From: Nitrosovibrio sp. Nv17
Lineage (GTDB): Bacteria > Pseudomonadota > Gammaproteobacteria > Burkholderiales > Nitrosomonadaceae
Reading direction: 5' to 3'
NCBI RefSeq assembly: GCF_900119085.1
Contig: NZ_FPIQ01000005.1
Location: 1 to 64,000, forward strand
DNA length: 64,000 bases
The notes under the pieces were generated by a model. The model was given only the letters and a program-made list of their open reading frames with translations, did not search any database and was not told the origin of the DNA. Below are positions 14,559 to 27,254 of the stretch, one piece after another. Made by a program: the position numbers and the translations under genes. Numbering within the stretch: position 1 is the first letter of the stretch; the number at the start of each line of letters is the position of its first letter.

Positions 14559-14676
14559 AAATGATTGGATGCAATAGGATGGTATTGGACACAAGGAGAC
14601 GATAACCCAATGAAAAAGCCCGCATGGCGCGGGCTTTCTGGACTTCTTGAGACGTCTTGAAACAACCAATTGGTGG
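14559..14676. repeat. att-like direct repeat, copy 3 (ssrA end)
   Basis: 118 bp repeated at 3590-3707 with about eight mismatches by eye and the same length. It contains the last six bases of the tmRNA gene and its terminator. Identity ends at TGGTGG, at the edge of the tmRNA acceptor stem. This copy is joined to the complete ssrA gene. Confidence 0.88.
14613..14637 (-). terminator. ssrA terminator
   Basis: On the minus strand a GCCCGC / GCGGGC stem with a short loop is followed by TTTTT, about 35 bp after the tmRNA CCA. It is also present in each att-like repeat, so each integration carries its own copy. Confidence 0.85.
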
Positions 14677-15032
14677 AGGCGGCGGGAATTGAACCCGCGT
14701 CCGCAAGTCCTCTACAGGCAGTTCTACATACTTAGCCAGGTTGTTTGATTTGACCCGGCATCCGCCAACCGGCAGGCTGATGACGAGCGAGCCACCTATC
14801 GTTTAACGTCCGGCAAAGTAGCCCTGCCGGGCGCGATCCTCGTTAATGGCTCCGCCGCCTGTCGCCAGGCCCGGCGTTGAGGCCCACCGGTGCGGAGTCC
14901 AGCCGGATTTAAGCGGCTAGAGCGTAGCTTTCGTCGTTTGCGACTATGGTTTTCCAGATGGATTTACGAGGTCACTGGTCCTCGGTATGCCCTGCGCTGC
15001 TTTGCAACCCACGTCGAAGCCAGGTCGCCCCC
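14671..15032 (-). ncRNA. ssrA: transfer-messenger RNA (tmRNA)
   Basis: The 5' end GGGGGCGACC (15032) pairs with CGCCTCC before the encoded CCA at the 3' end (14671), forming the tRNA-like acceptor stem. GCGGGTTCAATTCCCGC is the T arm. The tag reading frame at 14941-14909 encodes ANDESYALAA followed by TAA, with the usual ALAA degradation end. Together with SmpB (not in this window) it rescues stalled ribosomes and tags nascent chains. Its 3' end is the integration target of the adjacent element, and the gene remains complete. Confidence 0.97.
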
Positions 15033-15154
15033 GGCGTTCGGTATTGCTTTTGTTTAGAGCCTATTCCATTCCCAGAGTTCCGCAGCCTTCTCCGGGGGGA
15101 CACTATACCAGAAGCCGGGACATGTTTTCATGAAGCAGCGTCGCGACAGCCCGA

Positions 15155-15808
15155 TCAGAGATGCGCCAGCAGTTCCCCGGGATGATCGATGAGGCGGCGG
15201 GCGCCCCACGTCTCGGGCGGGGCGGTGTTGCCAAGATACCCGTAGCGGGCGATCACCGGCTCCATCCCGGCCGCCAGGCTGGCCTGCACGTCGCGGAGGT
15301 CGTCGCCCACATAGAGGCAGTCCGCGGGCGCCACCGCCATCCTTCGGCTTGCCGTCAACAACGGTTCCGGGTGCGGCTTGGAATGGACCGTGTCGCCCCC
15401 GCTGACGATGCATGCGACACGCATATCCAGCCCCAGCACCCGCAGCAGTGGCAGGGCGAAACGCGCAGGCTTGTTGGTGACGATGCCCCACGGCAACCCG
15501 CGGGCATCGAGTCCGTCGAGCAGTTCCGCCACGCCGGGAAACAGGCAGGTCTGGTCGTACAGGTGCTCGGCGTAGAAATCCAGGAACTCGCTGCGCATGG
15601 CAGCATAGCCCGCGTCGCCCGGCGTCAGGCCGAATCCAAGGGCGATCAGGCCGCGAGCGCCTTCCGATGCCGTGGCCCGGATCAGCGCAGGCGCCAGCGG
15701 GGCCAGGCCGCGGTGGGCGCGCTGCCGGTTGAGCGCGCCGCCGAGATCGGGAGCGGTATCGGCGAGCGTGCCATCGAAGTCGAAAAGAACAGCCTTGGTC
15801 ACGGGCAT
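15155..15808 (-). CDS. gph: phosphoglycolate phosphatase-type HAD hydrolase
   Basis: A 217-residue HAD-superfamily phosphatase with motif I FDFDGTLADT (D10, D12), motif II IVTNKP and motif III/IV KPHPEP and VGDDLRDV. It hydrolyses 2-phosphoglycolate, produced by DNA repair or by Rubisco oxygenation. It ends the mtaD-ubiG-gph series, 31 bp after ubiG, an arrangement common in betaproteobacteria. Other HAD phosphatases share these motifs, so the substrate assignment relies on the ubiG neighbour. Confidence 0.88.
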   Translation of the reverse strand: MPVTKAVLFDFDGTLADTAPDLGGALNRQRAHRGLAPLAPALIRATASEGARGLIALGFGLTPGDAGYAAMRSEFLDFYAEHLYDQTCLFPGVAELLDGLDARGLPWGIVTNKPARFALPLLRVLGLDMRVACIVSGGDTVHSKPHPEPLLTASRRMAVAPADCLYVGDDLRDVQASLAAGMEPVIARYGYLGNTAPPETWGARRLIDHPGELLAHL

Positions 15809-15839
15809 GGCCGTCGGGATGCGCGCGGCGGCCGGCGTG

Positions 15840-16556
15840 TCAGGCGCGGCACGCCATGATGTAGTTCACGTCGGTATCGGAGCCCAGCGCGTAGACCTTG
15901 GTGAAGGGGTTGTAGCTCATGCCGACGATGTCGTGCACCTCGAGGCCGGCATCGCGCACCATGCGGGCAAGCTCGGACGGCTTGATGAATTTCTCATAGT
16001 CGTGCGTGCCGCGCGGCAGGAGGTTCAGCAGGTACTCCGCGCCGACCACGGCGAAGAGGTAGGCTTTCGGGTTGCGGTTGATGGTCGAGAAGAAGACCCA
16101 ACCGCCGGGCGTGACGAGCCCGGCACAGGCGCGCACGGTGCTCGCCGGGCTGGGCACGTGCTCAAGCATCTCCATGCAGGTGACGATGTCATAGCGATGC
16201 GGCTGTTCACGGGCGAGGTCCTCCACGGCCACCTTGCGATACTCCACTTTCCGCCCGGTTTCCAGCAGGTGCAGCTTCGCCACCTTCAGGGGCTTGTCGC
16301 CCAGGTCGATGCCCGTGACCTGCGCCCCGCACCCTGCCATGCTTTCCGAAAGGATGCCGCCGCCGCAGCCCACGTCCAGCACCGTCCTGCCCTCCAGGCC
16401 GGCGAGCCGGTCGATGTAGCCCAGCCGCAACGGGTTGATCTCGTGCAGCGGCTTGAATTCGCTGTTGGGGTCCCACCAGCGGTGAGCCAGCTGGCTGAAT
16501 TTCTCCAGTTCCAGCGGATCGGCATTGACGTTTCGGTCCCCCGCTTCCCTAATCAT
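15840..16556 (-). CDS. ubiG: ubiquinone biosynthesis O-methyltransferase
   Basis: The start is ATG at 16556, preceded by GGAGGAAAGG and overlapping the mtaD stop by 8 bp; this gives 238 residues. The sequence has the UbiG signature [20 protein letters not shown], the SAM-binding loop [13 protein letters not shown] and the post-I motifs. It catalyses both O-methylations in ubiquinone synthesis, probably at the membrane surface in the Ubi complex. Translational coupling to mtaD suggests co-transcription. Confidence 0.95.
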   Translation of the reverse strand: MIREAGDRNVNADPLELEKFSQLAHRWWDPNSEFKPLHEINPLRLGYIDRLAGLEGRTVLDVGCGGGILSESMAGCGAQVTGIDLGDKPLKVAKLHLLETGRKVEYRKVAVEDLAREQPHRYDIVTCMEMLEHVPSPASTVRACAGLVTPGGWVFFSTINRNPKAYLFAVVGAEYLLNLLPRGTHDYEKFIKPSELARMVRDAGLEVHDIVGMSYNPFTKVYALGSDTDVNYIMACRA

Positions 16557-17883
16557 CCTTTCCTCCGCTCGCCAGGCGCGCACGCCAGAATGCCGCCCTG
16601 GCGAGCAATTCCCGCTCGTCCAGGGCGGTCAGCTTCCCGTCATCCAGCAGCATTTTACCATTTACCCATACATGGCTCACGTGCTCGCGTCCCGCGGCGT
16701 ATACCAGGTGGGATATCGGGTCGTAGCAGGGCGCGAGCTCGAGGCCGGAGAAATCCACTGCGACGATATCCGCCGCCTTGCCCGCGACAAGGGAGCCGAT
16801 GTCCGCATCCAGGCCCAGTGCCCGGGCGCCGTTGAGGGTCGCCATCTGCAGCGCCTGGCTCGCAGGCAGGGCAGATGCTTTGCCGCTGCGACCCTTCGCC
16901 AGCAACGCGGCCAGGCGCATCTCCGCGAACAGGTCGAGCCGGTTGTTGCTGGCGGCCCCGTCCGTTCCCAGGCCGACGTTGACCCCCTCCTCCAGCAGCG
17001 CGGCGACCGGCGCGAACCCGCTGGCGAGCTTGAGGTTGGAGGTCGGGCAATGCGCCACGGAGCACCCCTGGCGCGCCGCCAGCGCGATCTCCTCCGCCTC
17101 GAGGTGGACCATGTGCACCGCGATCAGACCGGGGCTCAGCAGGCCCAGTCCGTGCAGACGCTTCATCGGGCGCAGGCCCGTCGTCCTGAGGCTCTCCGCG
17201 ATCTCCTCCGCGGTCTCGTGCAGGTGCAGGTGGATGGGCAGGCCGAGCTGCTCGGCGTAGGTCAGGATACGGGTGAAGACCCGGTCGCCGACGGTATAGG
17301 GCGCATGGGGCGCGAAACAGAAGGACAGCAGCGGATGGTGCCTGTAGTCGTCCCGAAGTGCGAGGCCCTTGGTCAGATAGTCCTCGGGATCGCTGGCATA
17401 GGCACTGGGAAGATCGATGGCGAGCATGCCCACGGCGGCGCGCAGGCCGGAAGCCAGGATTCCGCGCACCGCCGCCTCCGGAAAGAAGTACATGTCGTTG
17501 AAGCAGGTGATGCCGCCGCGCAGCATCTCCGCGCAGGCCAGGCGCGTGCCGTCGAAGACGAACCCCGCATCGACATGCCGCGCCTCGACAGGCCAGACGT
17601 GCCCGCGCAGCCACTCCATGAGCGGCAGGTCATCGGACATTCCCCGCATCAGCGACATCGCCGCATGGGTGTGGAGGTTGACGAGGCCGGGGATCAACGC
17701 ATGACGATCGAGAGCCACGCGCTCGCGCGGAGCGTACCGCAAGCATGCCTCGGCGGTCGGCAGCACTGCCCGGATCCTCCCGCCGTCGATCGCAAGCGCA
17801 TGATCGTGCAGCACAGCACCCGGAGGCTCCACCGGGATCACCCAACGCGCCTCGAGCAGGGTATCGACAGCTTCAGGAGTCAT
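16549..17883 (-). CDS. mtaD: 5-methylthioadenosine/S-adenosylhomocysteine deaminase
   Basis: A 444-residue amidohydrolase of the TRZ/ATZ family. Metal-binding motifs are visible: [30 protein letters not shown] and [13 protein letters not shown]. The family deaminates methylthioadenosine or S-adenosylhomocysteine. Location immediately before ubiG, which makes S-adenosylhomocysteine, fits disposal of methyltransferase by-products. Alternative TRZ/ATZ substrates cannot be excluded. Confidence 0.85.
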   Translation of the reverse strand: MTPEAVDTLLEARWVIPVEPPGAVLHDHALAIDGGRIRAVLPTAEACLRYAPRERVALDRHALIPGLVNLHTHAAMSLMRGMSDDLPLMEWLRGHVWPVEARHVDAGFVFDGTRLACAEMLRGGITCFNDMYFFPEAAVRGILASGLRAAVGMLAIDLPSAYASDPEDYLTKGLALRDDYRHHPLLSFCFAPHAPYTVGDRVFTRILTYAEQLGLPIHLHLHETAEEIAESLRTTGLRPMKRLHGLGLLSPGLIAVHMVHLEAEEIALAARQGCSVAHCPTSNLKLASGFAPVAALLEEGVNVGLGTDGAASNNRLDLFAEMRLAALLAKGRSGKASALPASQALQMATLNGARALGLDADIGSLVAGKAADIVAVDFSGLELAPCYDPISHLVYAAGREHVSHVWVNGKMLLDDGKLTALDERELLARAAFWRARLASGGKDD

Positions 17884-17933
17884 GGATGAAAGCGTTCGCC
17901 TGATCGAACCATCACGACCAGGATCAGCGAAAA

Positions 17934-17962
17934 AAAACCCTGCGCGACGGCAGGGTTTTTTC
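17934..17962 (-). terminator. terminator of the OmpA-family gene
   Basis: AACCCTGC-GCGACG-GCAGGGTT followed by a T run on either strand. It lies between the OmpA-family stop and the mtaD start. Confidence 0.85.
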
Positions 17963-17979
17963 TTGTTGCGTGCTTTCGA

Positions 17980-18654
17980 TTACCGTACCGTCGTGGTTTC
18001 CCGCGTGCCGGCCACTTCCACTTCCACCCTGCGGTCGGGCTGCAGGCATTCGATCAGCGCCTTGGTAGCACGGGTGCCCTTGCAGGTATCGCCGGTGACG
18101 GGATTGGCTTCGCCCTTGCCGTCGGTGAAGATCTTGTCGGCAGAAATACCCTTCTCCTTCACCAGATAGGCCTTGACGGCTTCGGCACGGCGCAGGGAGA
18201 GCTTCTTGTTGTACTCGTCGGAGCCTATGCGGTCGGCGTAGCCGATGGCGACGATGGTGTCGTACTTGATGCCTTCCAGCTTGCCTACGAGGTCATCCAG
18301 GGCCTGCTTGCCGCCGGGCTTCAGCACGGCCTTGTCGAAGTCGAACAATTCGTCTGCCGAGAGGGATACCTTCTCCGGCTCCGTCACGGGTGCCGGAACA
18401 GGTGCGGGCGCCGGAGCGGGTGCTTCAGCCTTTTTCTCGGCCTTCGGGAACAAATCGGGATCGCACTCATAGATTGCCAAGGCGGGGGTCCAGTAGCCCG
18501 TACGCCAACAATCGCCGGAGGAATCCCTGGCCACCGAGCCACGGCCGTCACTTGCGTAAGCCTCGGGCTGTTCCTGCGCCATCGCCGTTCCCGTGAACAG
18601 CATCGGCAGAACAACCGCGCCCAGCAAGAGTTTTTTCGCTACCATATTTTCCAT
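17980..18654 (-). CDS. OmpA-family outer membrane / peptidoglycan-associated protein
   Basis: A 224-residue protein with a signal peptide (MVAKKLLLGAVVLPMLFTGT, AMA cleavage near 26) and an Ala/Pro-rich linker (APAPAPAPVPAP, residues 77-88). The OmpA C-terminal peptidoglycan-binding domain follows (FDFDKAVLKPGG, IGYADRIGSDEYNKKLSLRR). There is no room for a full eight-strand barrel between signal and linker, so it resembles short betaproteobacterial OmpA-like proteins. A pair of cysteines (in GDCWRTG and YECDPD) could form a disulfide. It is divergent from gyrA and monocistronic, with its own terminator. Confidence 0.88.
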   Translation of the reverse strand: MENMVAKKLLLGAVVLPMLFTGTAMAQEQPEAYASDGRGSVARDSSGDCWRTGYWTPALAIYECDPDLFPKAEKKAEAPAPAPAPVPAPVTEPEKVSLSADELFDFDKAVLKPGGKQALDDLVGKLEGIKYDTIVAIGYADRIGSDEYNKKLSLRRAEAVKAYLVKEKGISADKIFTDGKGEANPVTGDTCKGTRATKALIECLQPDRRVEVEVAGTRETTTVR

Positions 18655-18981
18655 GCTATCGCCCCTTTTTCAGAAAAACTTCCATTCAAAATCAAACTGC
18701 CCCTGTTCATGAAAGCAAAAAGCCATCGACTTGACAATGGCACATCGTCGCACACGCACCGTACACCGTTTAATTATCTAGTTATATATCGGCCCTTGTC
18801 AAATCATGTTGTTGCAGACGGCATGAATATCCGAACATCCCGGTGGCCTCACCCTCGCCGGCATGCTAAAATCATCCGTTTATGCGCGGTTTGCGTCTTC
18901 GAGCCGCATCTCTCCGTGCCCAAGATTGTGTCCAGGGCGGGGTTCACATTGTAACCAACTGTTTTAAATATAAAAACATTG
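18655..18981. other. divergent promoter region between the OmpA-family gene and gyrA
   Basis: About 330 bp with AT-rich patches at 18680-18720, 18770-18795 (TTATCTAGTTATATATC) and 18955-18980. It must carry promoters for both flanking genes. I see no open frame, tRNA or stable hairpin that I can support. Confidence 0.5.
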
Positions 18982-21543
<2,562 letters not shown>

Positions 21544-21600
21544 GAAACGGACGTGGGCCAGTCTTGACGGCCACGCGCAGATTTCCCGGGGAATGGAGAT

Positions 21601-22695
21601 ATGAATCCCATCTATAATTTCAGTGCGGGCCCCGCGGTACTGCCAGCGGAAGTCCTGCAGCAAGCGCGCGACGAGATGCTGGACTGGCATGGCAGCGGCA
21701 TGTCGGTCATGGAGATGAGTCATCGCGGCAAGGAATTCATCTCCATCGCCGCGGAACTGGAAGCGGACTTGCGGGAGTTGATCGGCATTCCCGGCAGCTA
21801 CAAGGTGCTCTTCCTCTCCGGCGGCGCTTCCAGCCAGTTCGCCATGGTGCCGATGAACCTGCTGCGCGGCCGGGAGAAGGCCGGCTACGTCAACACCGGC
21901 GAGTGGTCGAAAAAAGCCATCAGGGAGGCCGGGCGCTATGGAACCGTGGACGTGGTGGCCTCATCCGAGGATGCGAAATTCACGTACATCCCGCCCCAGG
22001 ATGCCTGGCGCATCGATCCGGAAATCGCCTACCTGCACTACACGCCAAACGAAACGATCGGCGGCGTGGAATTCCACTGGATCCCCGACGTGTCGCACCT
22101 GGGCAGGAACGTCCCCCTGGTCGCGGACATCTCCTCGACATTCCTGTCGCGCCCGCTGGACATCACGCGCTTCGGGCTCATCTACGCCGGCGCGCAGAAG
22201 AACTTCGGCCCCGCCGGACTGACGGTGGTCGTCGTGCGCGAGGACCTGCTGGGCACGACCCTCCCGGGCACGCCCACCATGTTCGACTACGCCGTCCACG
22301 CAGGCAACGACTCCATGTACAACACGCCGCCCACCTATCCCATGTACATCGCCGGGCTGGTGCTGGCCTGGATCAAGAGACAGGGCGGGCTGGCCGCGAT
22401 GGAGCGCATCAATATCGCCAAGGCGAAGCTGCTGTACGACCTGCTCGATTCGACCGACTTCTACCAGTGCCCGGTGGCTTCCCCGGATCGTTCGCGCATG
22501 AACGTGCCCTTCACGCTGAAAAACCCCGGGCTGGACGAGCTGTTTCTTGCCCAAGCGAAGTCGGAAGGCCTGATCCAGCTCAAGGGCCACCGCTCCGTGG
22601 GAGGCATGCGTGCATCGATCTACAATGCCATGCCTCTGGCAGGAGTGGCAGCCCTGACGACGTTCATGCGGGAATTCGCGGATCGGCATGCCTGA
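21601..22695 (+). CDS. serC: phosphoserine aminotransferase
   Basis: A 364-residue class-V aminotransferase with the PLP lysine at K200 ([12 protein letters not shown]) and the typical N-terminus [11 protein letters not shown]. It converts 3-phosphohydroxypyruvate to phosphoserine and can serve pyridoxine synthesis. GGAATGGAGAT precedes the ATG. Its 3' end overlaps the serA start by 8 bp, linking two successive steps of serine synthesis. Confidence 0.97.
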   Translation: MNPIYNFSAGPAVLPAEVLQQARDEMLDWHGSGMSVMEMSHRGKEFISIAAELEADLRELIGIPGSYKVLFLSGGASSQFAMVPMNLLRGREKAGYVNTGEWSKKAIREAGRYGTVDVVASSEDAKFTYIPPQDAWRIDPEIAYLHYTPNETIGGVEFHWIPDVSHLGRNVPLVADISSTFLSRPLDITRFGLIYAGAQKNFGPAGLTVVVVREDLLGTTLPGTPTMFDYAVHAGNDSMYNTPPTYPMYIAGLVLAWIKRQGGLAAMERINIAKAKLLYDLLDSTDFYQCPVASPDRSRMNVPFTLKNPGLDELFLAQAKSEGLIQLKGHRSVGGMRASIYNAMPLAGVAALTTFMREFADRHA

Positions 22696-23887
22696 ACGCG
22701 CGCACAAGATTTTCCGGATACTGACGCTCAACGCGATCTCGCCGCTCGGGCTGCAGCGCTTTCCCGGCAGCCACTACGTGGTGGGCGGGGACGTTGCCGC
22801 TCCCGACGCGATCCTGGTGCGCTCGCACAACATGCTGCAGATGGATATCCCTCCAACCGTGAAGGCTATCGGACGAGCCGGCGCCGGCACCAACAACGTT
22901 CCGGTTGGAGCCATGAACCTGCGCGGCGTGCCGGTGTTCAACGCTCCGGGCGCAAATGCCAACGCGGTCAAGGAGCTGGTACTGGCGGGATTGCTGATCG
23001 CGTCGCGCAACTTGATTCCGGCAATCCATTTCACCGAGCGCCTGCAGGGCGACAACGCCGCTCTGCACCGGCTGGCGGAGGGGGGCAAAAAGCAGTTCGC
23101 CGGCATCGAGCTGCCGGGACGCACGCTGGGCATCGTCGGCCTGGGCGCGATCGGGCGGCTGGTCGCAGACGCGGCGCTGCGGCTGGGCATGAAGGTGATG
23201 GGCTACGATCCGGACATCACGGTGGACGCCGCCTGGAACCTGTCGTCGGAAGTAAGGCGCGCGCAGAGCATCGAGGACCTGCTGCGTCACAGCGATTTCC
23301 TCACTCTGCACGTGCCGCTGCTGGACACGACGCGGGGTCTCATCGACCGAAGGATCGTGGATCACATGCGGCCGGGCACGATCCTGCTGAACTTCTCTCG
23401 CGACGGCATCATCGACGAGGAAGCCGTGCTCGAGGGCATCGGCTCCGGAAAGATCAAGTACTACGTATGCGACTTCCCCAGCGAGAGATTCCAGGGCCAC
23501 CCCGCCGTCATCACGCTGCCGCACCTGGGTGCCTCCACGCTCGAGGCCGAGGAAAACTGCGCCGTGATGGTGGTGACGCAGGTGATCGACTATCTGGAGG
23601 ACGGCAACATCACCAATGCAGTCAATTTTCCCAACATCACGATGGAGCGCGGATCCCCCTACCGCCTGGCGGTGGCGAACTCGAACGTCCCCAACATGGT
23701 GGGACAGATTTCCACCCGCATGGCGCAGACGGGTCTCAACATCCACAACATGGGCAACAAGTCGCGCGGGGAGATGGCCTACACCCTGGTCGACGTGGAC
23801 AGTCCCGTGCCCCGGCGGACGATCGAGGAGATCGCCGCCATCGAGGGAGTGCTGATGGTGCGCTACCTCCCCGTTCTGGCCGACTAG
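22688..23887 (+). CDS. serA: D-3-phosphoglycerate dehydrogenase
   Basis: A 399-residue D-2-hydroxyacid dehydrogenase with the Rossmann motif [17 protein letters not shown]. Catalytic elements are an Arg in [10 protein letters not shown], an acidic residue in VCDFPSE and His in [10 protein letters not shown]-terminal ACT domain (residues about 328-399, [20 protein letters not shown]) probably senses serine. It catalyses the first committed step of serine synthesis. The NFSRDG sequence differs from the more common NxARGG. It overlaps serC. Confidence 0.95.
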   Translation: MPERAHKIFRILTLNAISPLGLQRFPGSHYVVGGDVAAPDAILVRSHNMLQMDIPPTVKAIGRAGAGTNNVPVGAMNLRGVPVFNAPGANANAVKELVLAGLLIASRNLIPAIHFTERLQGDNAALHRLAEGGKKQFAGIELPGRTLGIVGLGAIGRLVADAALRLGMKVMGYDPDITVDAAWNLSSEVRRAQSIEDLLRHSDFLTLHVPLLDTTRGLIDRRIVDHMRPGTILLNFSRDGIIDEEAVLEGIGSGKIKYYVCDFPSERFQGHPAVITLPHLGASTLEAEENCAVMVVTQVIDYLEDGNITNAVNFPNITMERGSPYRLAVANSNVPNMVGQISTRMAQTGLNIHNMGNKSRGEMAYTLVDVDSPVPRRTIEEIAAIEGVLMVRYLPVLAD

Positions 23888-23930
23888 TGGCGTCACGGCC
23901 GGAGTTATCGGACTCACGCACGGCGCAACG

Positions 23931-24998
23931 ATGAACGACCCACTCAAGCAGCTGCGGGACGAAATCGATACCATCGACAGCGAACTGCTGGCGCTGGTCA
24001 GCCGCCGCGCCGGACTTGCACGGGAAATCGGTCGGCTCAAGCACGGCATGGCCTATCGCCCCGAGCGCGAGGCCCAGGTGCTGGCACGCCTGTGCGAACT
24101 GAATCCCGGCCCGCTGGCCGACGAACACGTCGCCCGGCTGTTCACCGAGATCATGTCGCTGTGCCGCTCACTGGAGGAACCCCTGACGGTGGCCTTCCTC
24201 GGCCCTCCGGGAACCTTCTCGGAAGAGGCGGTATTGAAGCGCTTTGGCAGCGCGGTGACGGCCCTGGCCTGCGATTCGATCGACGAGGTGTTTCGCAGGG
24301 TAGAATCGGGCATGGCCGGCTACGGTGTCGTGCCGGTGGAGAATTCCACGGAGGGTGCGGTCGGCAGATCGCTGGATCTGCTGCTGCACACGCCGCTGAA
24401 GGTCTGCGGGGAAATCAAGCTGCCGATCCACCAGCACCTGTTCGCCCTGCAGACCGATCTGACGCGCATCCGGAAGATCTATTCTCACCCCCAGTCGTTC
24501 TCCCAGTGCCACGAATGGCTGAATGCCAATCTGGCGCACCTGGCGCATACGGCTCGCATCCACGCGGCGAGCAATGCGGATGCGACGCGGCTGGCCGCCG
24601 CCGATCCCGAGGCGGCGGCGGTGGCCGGCCAGAAGGCGGGGGAAATATGCGGATTGACCCTCTGCGCCGAAAACATCGAGGACGACCCCAACAATACCAC
24701 CCGCTTCCTGGTCATCGGCGCGCACGAGGTGGCCGCCTCGGGGCGAGACAAGACCTCCCTGGTCATGTCCGCCCGGAACCGGCCCGGCGCGATACACGAG
24801 TTGCTGGCGCCCCTTGCCACCCACGGCGTGAGCATGACTCGCCTGGAGTCCCGTCCTTCCCGTGCCAGCCTTTGGGAATATGTGTTCTTCGTGGACATCG
24901 AAGGCCACCGGCAGGACCCTGCCGTCGCCGGCGCACTGAAGGCACTCCGGGAAAAAGCCGCATCCCTCAAGATACTCGGCTCCTACCCGACCGGATAG
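23931..24998 (+). CDS. pheA: bifunctional chorismate mutase / prephenate dehydratase (P-protein)
   Basis: 355 residues. An AroQ chorismate mutase domain (1-85, [20 protein letters not shown]) is fused to prephenate dehydratase (about 86-270, [14 protein letters not shown], with the DPNNTTRF motif) and an ACT domain carrying the ESRPS phenylalanine-binding motif. It makes phenylpyruvate from chorismate with feedback control by phenylalanine. It lies 43 bp after serA, a betaproteobacterial order. Confidence 0.97.
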   Translation: MNDPLKQLRDEIDTIDSELLALVSRRAGLAREIGRLKHGMAYRPEREAQVLARLCELNPGPLADEHVARLFTEIMSLCRSLEEPLTVAFLGPPGTFSEEAVLKRFGSAVTALACDSIDEVFRRVESGMAGYGVVPVENSTEGAVGRSLDLLLHTPLKVCGEIKLPIHQHLFALQTDLTRIRKIYSHPQSFSQCHEWLNANLAHLAHTARIHAASNADATRLAAADPEAAAVAGQKAGEICGLTLCAENIEDDPNNTTRFLVIGAHEVAASGRDKTSLVMSARNRPGAIHELLAPLATHGVSMTRLESRPSRASLWEYVFFVDIEGHRQDPAVAGALKALREKAASLKILGSYPTG

Positions 24999-25092
24999 CG
25001 CCGCCGCATCACGTCGCCTTGACATGGACCTGGCTCCTCTACCGTCCCCGACCCACACCCCGACCCTGCTGCCCAGTGCGGAACATGACCTC

Positions 25093-26205
25093 ATGAACCT
25101 GAGCGATCTCGCCCCCGAATACATCCGCGCGATCCACCCCTACCAGCCCGGCAAGCCCATTTCCGAGCTGGCACGGGAAATGGGCGTGGATTCCGGCTCC
25201 ATCATCAAGCTCGCCTCCAACGAAAATCCCCTGGGCACGAGTCCGTTGGCCCTGGAAGCGATGACTCGCGCGCTGGGGGAGACTGCGCTCTACCCCGATG
25301 GCAATGGTTTCGAGTTGAAGGCAGCGCTGTCGCGGCGCTACGGCGTGACGAGCGGGCAGATCGTGCTGGGCAACGGCTCCAACGATGTCTTGGAACTGGC
25401 CGCGCGGGTATTCCTCAAGCCGGGCGCTGATGCGATCTATTCGCAGCACGCCTTCGCGGTCTACCCGCTGGTGATCCAGGCGGTCGGGGCTACCGGCATC
25501 AAGGTTCCCGCGATCGAATACGGCCACGATCTCGACGGCATGCTGGAGGCTGTCACGCCGGAAACGCGCATCGTTTTCATCGCCAATCCCAACAATCCCA
25601 CGGGCACGCTGCTGACACCCCCCCTGCTGCTGCGTTTCCTGCAGCACATTTCCCCCGACGTGCTGGTGGTGCTGGATGAGGCCTACAATGAATATCTCCC
25701 GGCTACGGCCCGAAGTGACAGCATCGCCTGGCTGCAGCGTTTTCCCAACCTGCTCGTCACCCGCACATTTTCCAAGGCATACGGCATGGCCGGCATACGC
25801 GTCGGCTTCGGGCTGGCTCATACGGACGTGGCCAACCTGATGAACCGCGTGCGCCAGCCGTTCAACGTCAACAGCATCGCTCTGGCAGGCGCGGCGGCGG
25901 CGCTGGATGACACGGCCTTCGTCAGGCGCACCTACGCGCTCAACCAGGCGGGCATGCTGCAGCTCACGATGGGGCTGCGCCAGCTCGGCATCGAGTACAT
26001 TCCTTCCTACGGCAACTTCCTGAGCGTCCGCCTTCCCTCGGGTACCAGCCGGGCAATCCACGAAAGCCTCCTGCGGCAGGGTGTCATCGTCCGCCCCATC
26101 GGCATCTATGACATGCCCGACCACCTGCGGGTCACGGTGGGGCTGGCATCTGAGAATCAGAGATTCCTCGAATCACTCAACACAGCACTCGGAGAAGCGG
26201 CATGA
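25093..26205 (+). CDS. hisC: histidinol-phosphate / aromatic aminotransferase
   Basis: ATG at 25093 ([20 protein letters not shown]) gives 370 residues, typical of HisC; the longer frame from 25024 has an atypical Pro/Thr-rich lead. Landmarks are [28 protein letters not shown], the PLP lysine in [10 protein letters not shown] and IRVGFG. Sited between pheA and aroF, it may act on aromatic keto acids as well as imidazole acetol phosphate. It overlaps aroF by 4 bp. Confidence 0.93.
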   Translation: MNLSDLAPEYIRAIHPYQPGKPISELAREMGVDSGSIIKLASNENPLGTSPLALEAMTRALGETALYPDGNGFELKAALSRRYGVTSGQIVLGNGSNDVLELAARVFLKPGADAIYSQHAFAVYPLVIQAVGATGIKVPAIEYGHDLDGMLEAVTPETRIVFIANPNNPTGTLLTPPLLLRFLQHISPDVLVVLDEAYNEYLPATARSDSIAWLQRFPNLLVTRTFSKAYGMAGIRVGFGLAHTDVANLMNRVRQPFNVNSIALAGAAAALDDTAFVRRTYALNQAGMLQLTMGLRQLGIEYIPSYGNFLSVRLPSGTSRAIHESLLRQGVIVRPIGIYDMPDHLRVTVGLASENQRFLESLNTALGEAA

Positions 26206-27218
26206 TCATCATCATGGGAAATGGCGCCACCGATGCGCAGATCGGGGCGGTAGTCACCAAGATAGAGGGCTTCGGCCTGACCGCAAACGTCTCACGCGGC
26301 ACGGAGCGCACCGTGATCGGCGCGATCGGCGACGAGCGCAAGCTCAGTCCGGACATGTTCGATCCCATGGACGGCGTGGAATACTCCCTGCACATCGTGA
26401 AGCAGTACAAGATCGTGTCGCGCGATTCCCACCGGCGCGACACCGTGATCGACGTGGGGGGCGTGCCGATAGGCGGCAACCGGATACAGATCATCGGCGG
26501 CCCATGCTCGGTCGAGACCCAGCAGCAAATGGATCTGTCCGCGCAGCACGTTGCCGCGGCCGGCTGCCGCCTGATGCGCGGCGGCGCCTTCAAGCCGCGC
26601 ACCAGCCCCTACACCTTCCAGGGCAATGGCGTGGACGGACTGGACATGTTCCGCAAGGCGGCGGACAAGCACGGGCTGCGCATCGTCACCGAGCTGATGG
26701 ACGCGCGCATGCTCGAGGTCTTCCTCAAGTACGACGTGGACGTGATCCAGATCGGCACCCGCAGCATGCAGAACTTCGAGCTGCTGAAGGAGGTGGGCCG
26801 GATCGACAAGCCGGTGATACTCAAGCGCGGCATGGCCGCGACAGTATCCGAATGGCTGATGGCGGCGGAATACATCGCGGCCGGCGGCAACCACAACATC
26901 ATCTTCTGCGAACGCGGCATCCGCACGTTCGAGACGGCCTACCGCAACGTGCTGGACGTGACCTGCGTCCCGGTTCTGAAGAAGGAGACGCACCTGCCCG
27001 TGATCATCGATCCCTCCCATGCCGGCGGCAAGGCATGGATGGTCCCCGCCCTGGCACGTGCCGCCATCGCGGCGGGCGCCGACGGGCTGCTGGTGGAAAT
27101 GCATCCCAGCCCGTGCGATGCCTGGTGCGACGCCGATCAGGCACTGAACCCGGAAGAATTCGCGGCGCTGGTGGAGTCGCTGCGGGGCATCGCGGGGATC
27201 ATAGGGCGCAGCCTGTAA
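26202..27218 (+). CDS. aroF: 3-deoxy-7-phosphoheptulonate synthase (AroF beta type)
   Basis: 338 residues. A ferredoxin-like regulatory domain (1-75, [20 protein letters not shown]) is followed by a TIM-barrel synthase with [38 protein letters not shown] and DPSHAGG. This is the Thermotoga/Bacillus-like DAHP synthase form, in which the N-terminal domain mediates feedback inhibition. It commits phosphoenolpyruvate and erythrose-4-phosphate to the shikimate pathway. Confidence 0.94.
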   Translation: MIIIMGNGATDAQIGAVVTKIEGFGLTANVSRGTERTVIGAIGDERKLSPDMFDPMDGVEYSLHIVKQYKIVSRDSHRRDTVIDVGGVPIGGNRIQIIGGPCSVETQQQMDLSAQHVAAAGCRLMRGGAFKPRTSPYTFQGNGVDGLDMFRKAADKHGLRIVTELMDARMLEVFLKYDVDVIQIGTRSMQNFELLKEVGRIDKPVILKRGMAATVSEWLMAAEYIAAGGNHNIIFCERGIRTFETAYRNVLDVTCVPVLKKETHLPVIIDPSHAGGKAWMVPALARAAIAAGADGLLVEMHPSPCDAWCDADQALNPEEFAALVESLRGIAGIIGRSL

Positions 27219-27254
27219 GCCGCCCACCGCACGCGAGGCGACGGAAACCCTGTC

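Larger units (their letters stand above)
3590..14676. mobile_element. 11 kb ssrA-integrated element, satellite-like
   Basis: The element is bounded by 118-bp direct repeats and has a P4-type integrase beside the intact ssrA end, the standard position. In order from ssrA: integrase, a phage-type hypothetical, a broken antirepressor, two hypotheticals, AlpA, a Toprim-like protein, a RepA-like ATPase, an iteron-like cluster, a zinc-ribbon protein, a poly-Leu microprotein, a nuclease fragment, an SDH-class protease cassette and two virion-type genes on the plus strand. I see no terminase, portal, major capsid, tail or lysis set. Size and content fit a phage-inducible-island or P4-like satellite, or a heavily reduced prophage; which of these is inference. 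Confidence 0.75.

Noticed and set aside
13283-14665. Longer integrase frame with 54 extra N-terminal residues
   Set aside because: The extra part translates the ssrA terminator and att repeat; the P4-type integrase N-terminus begins at the ATG at 14503.
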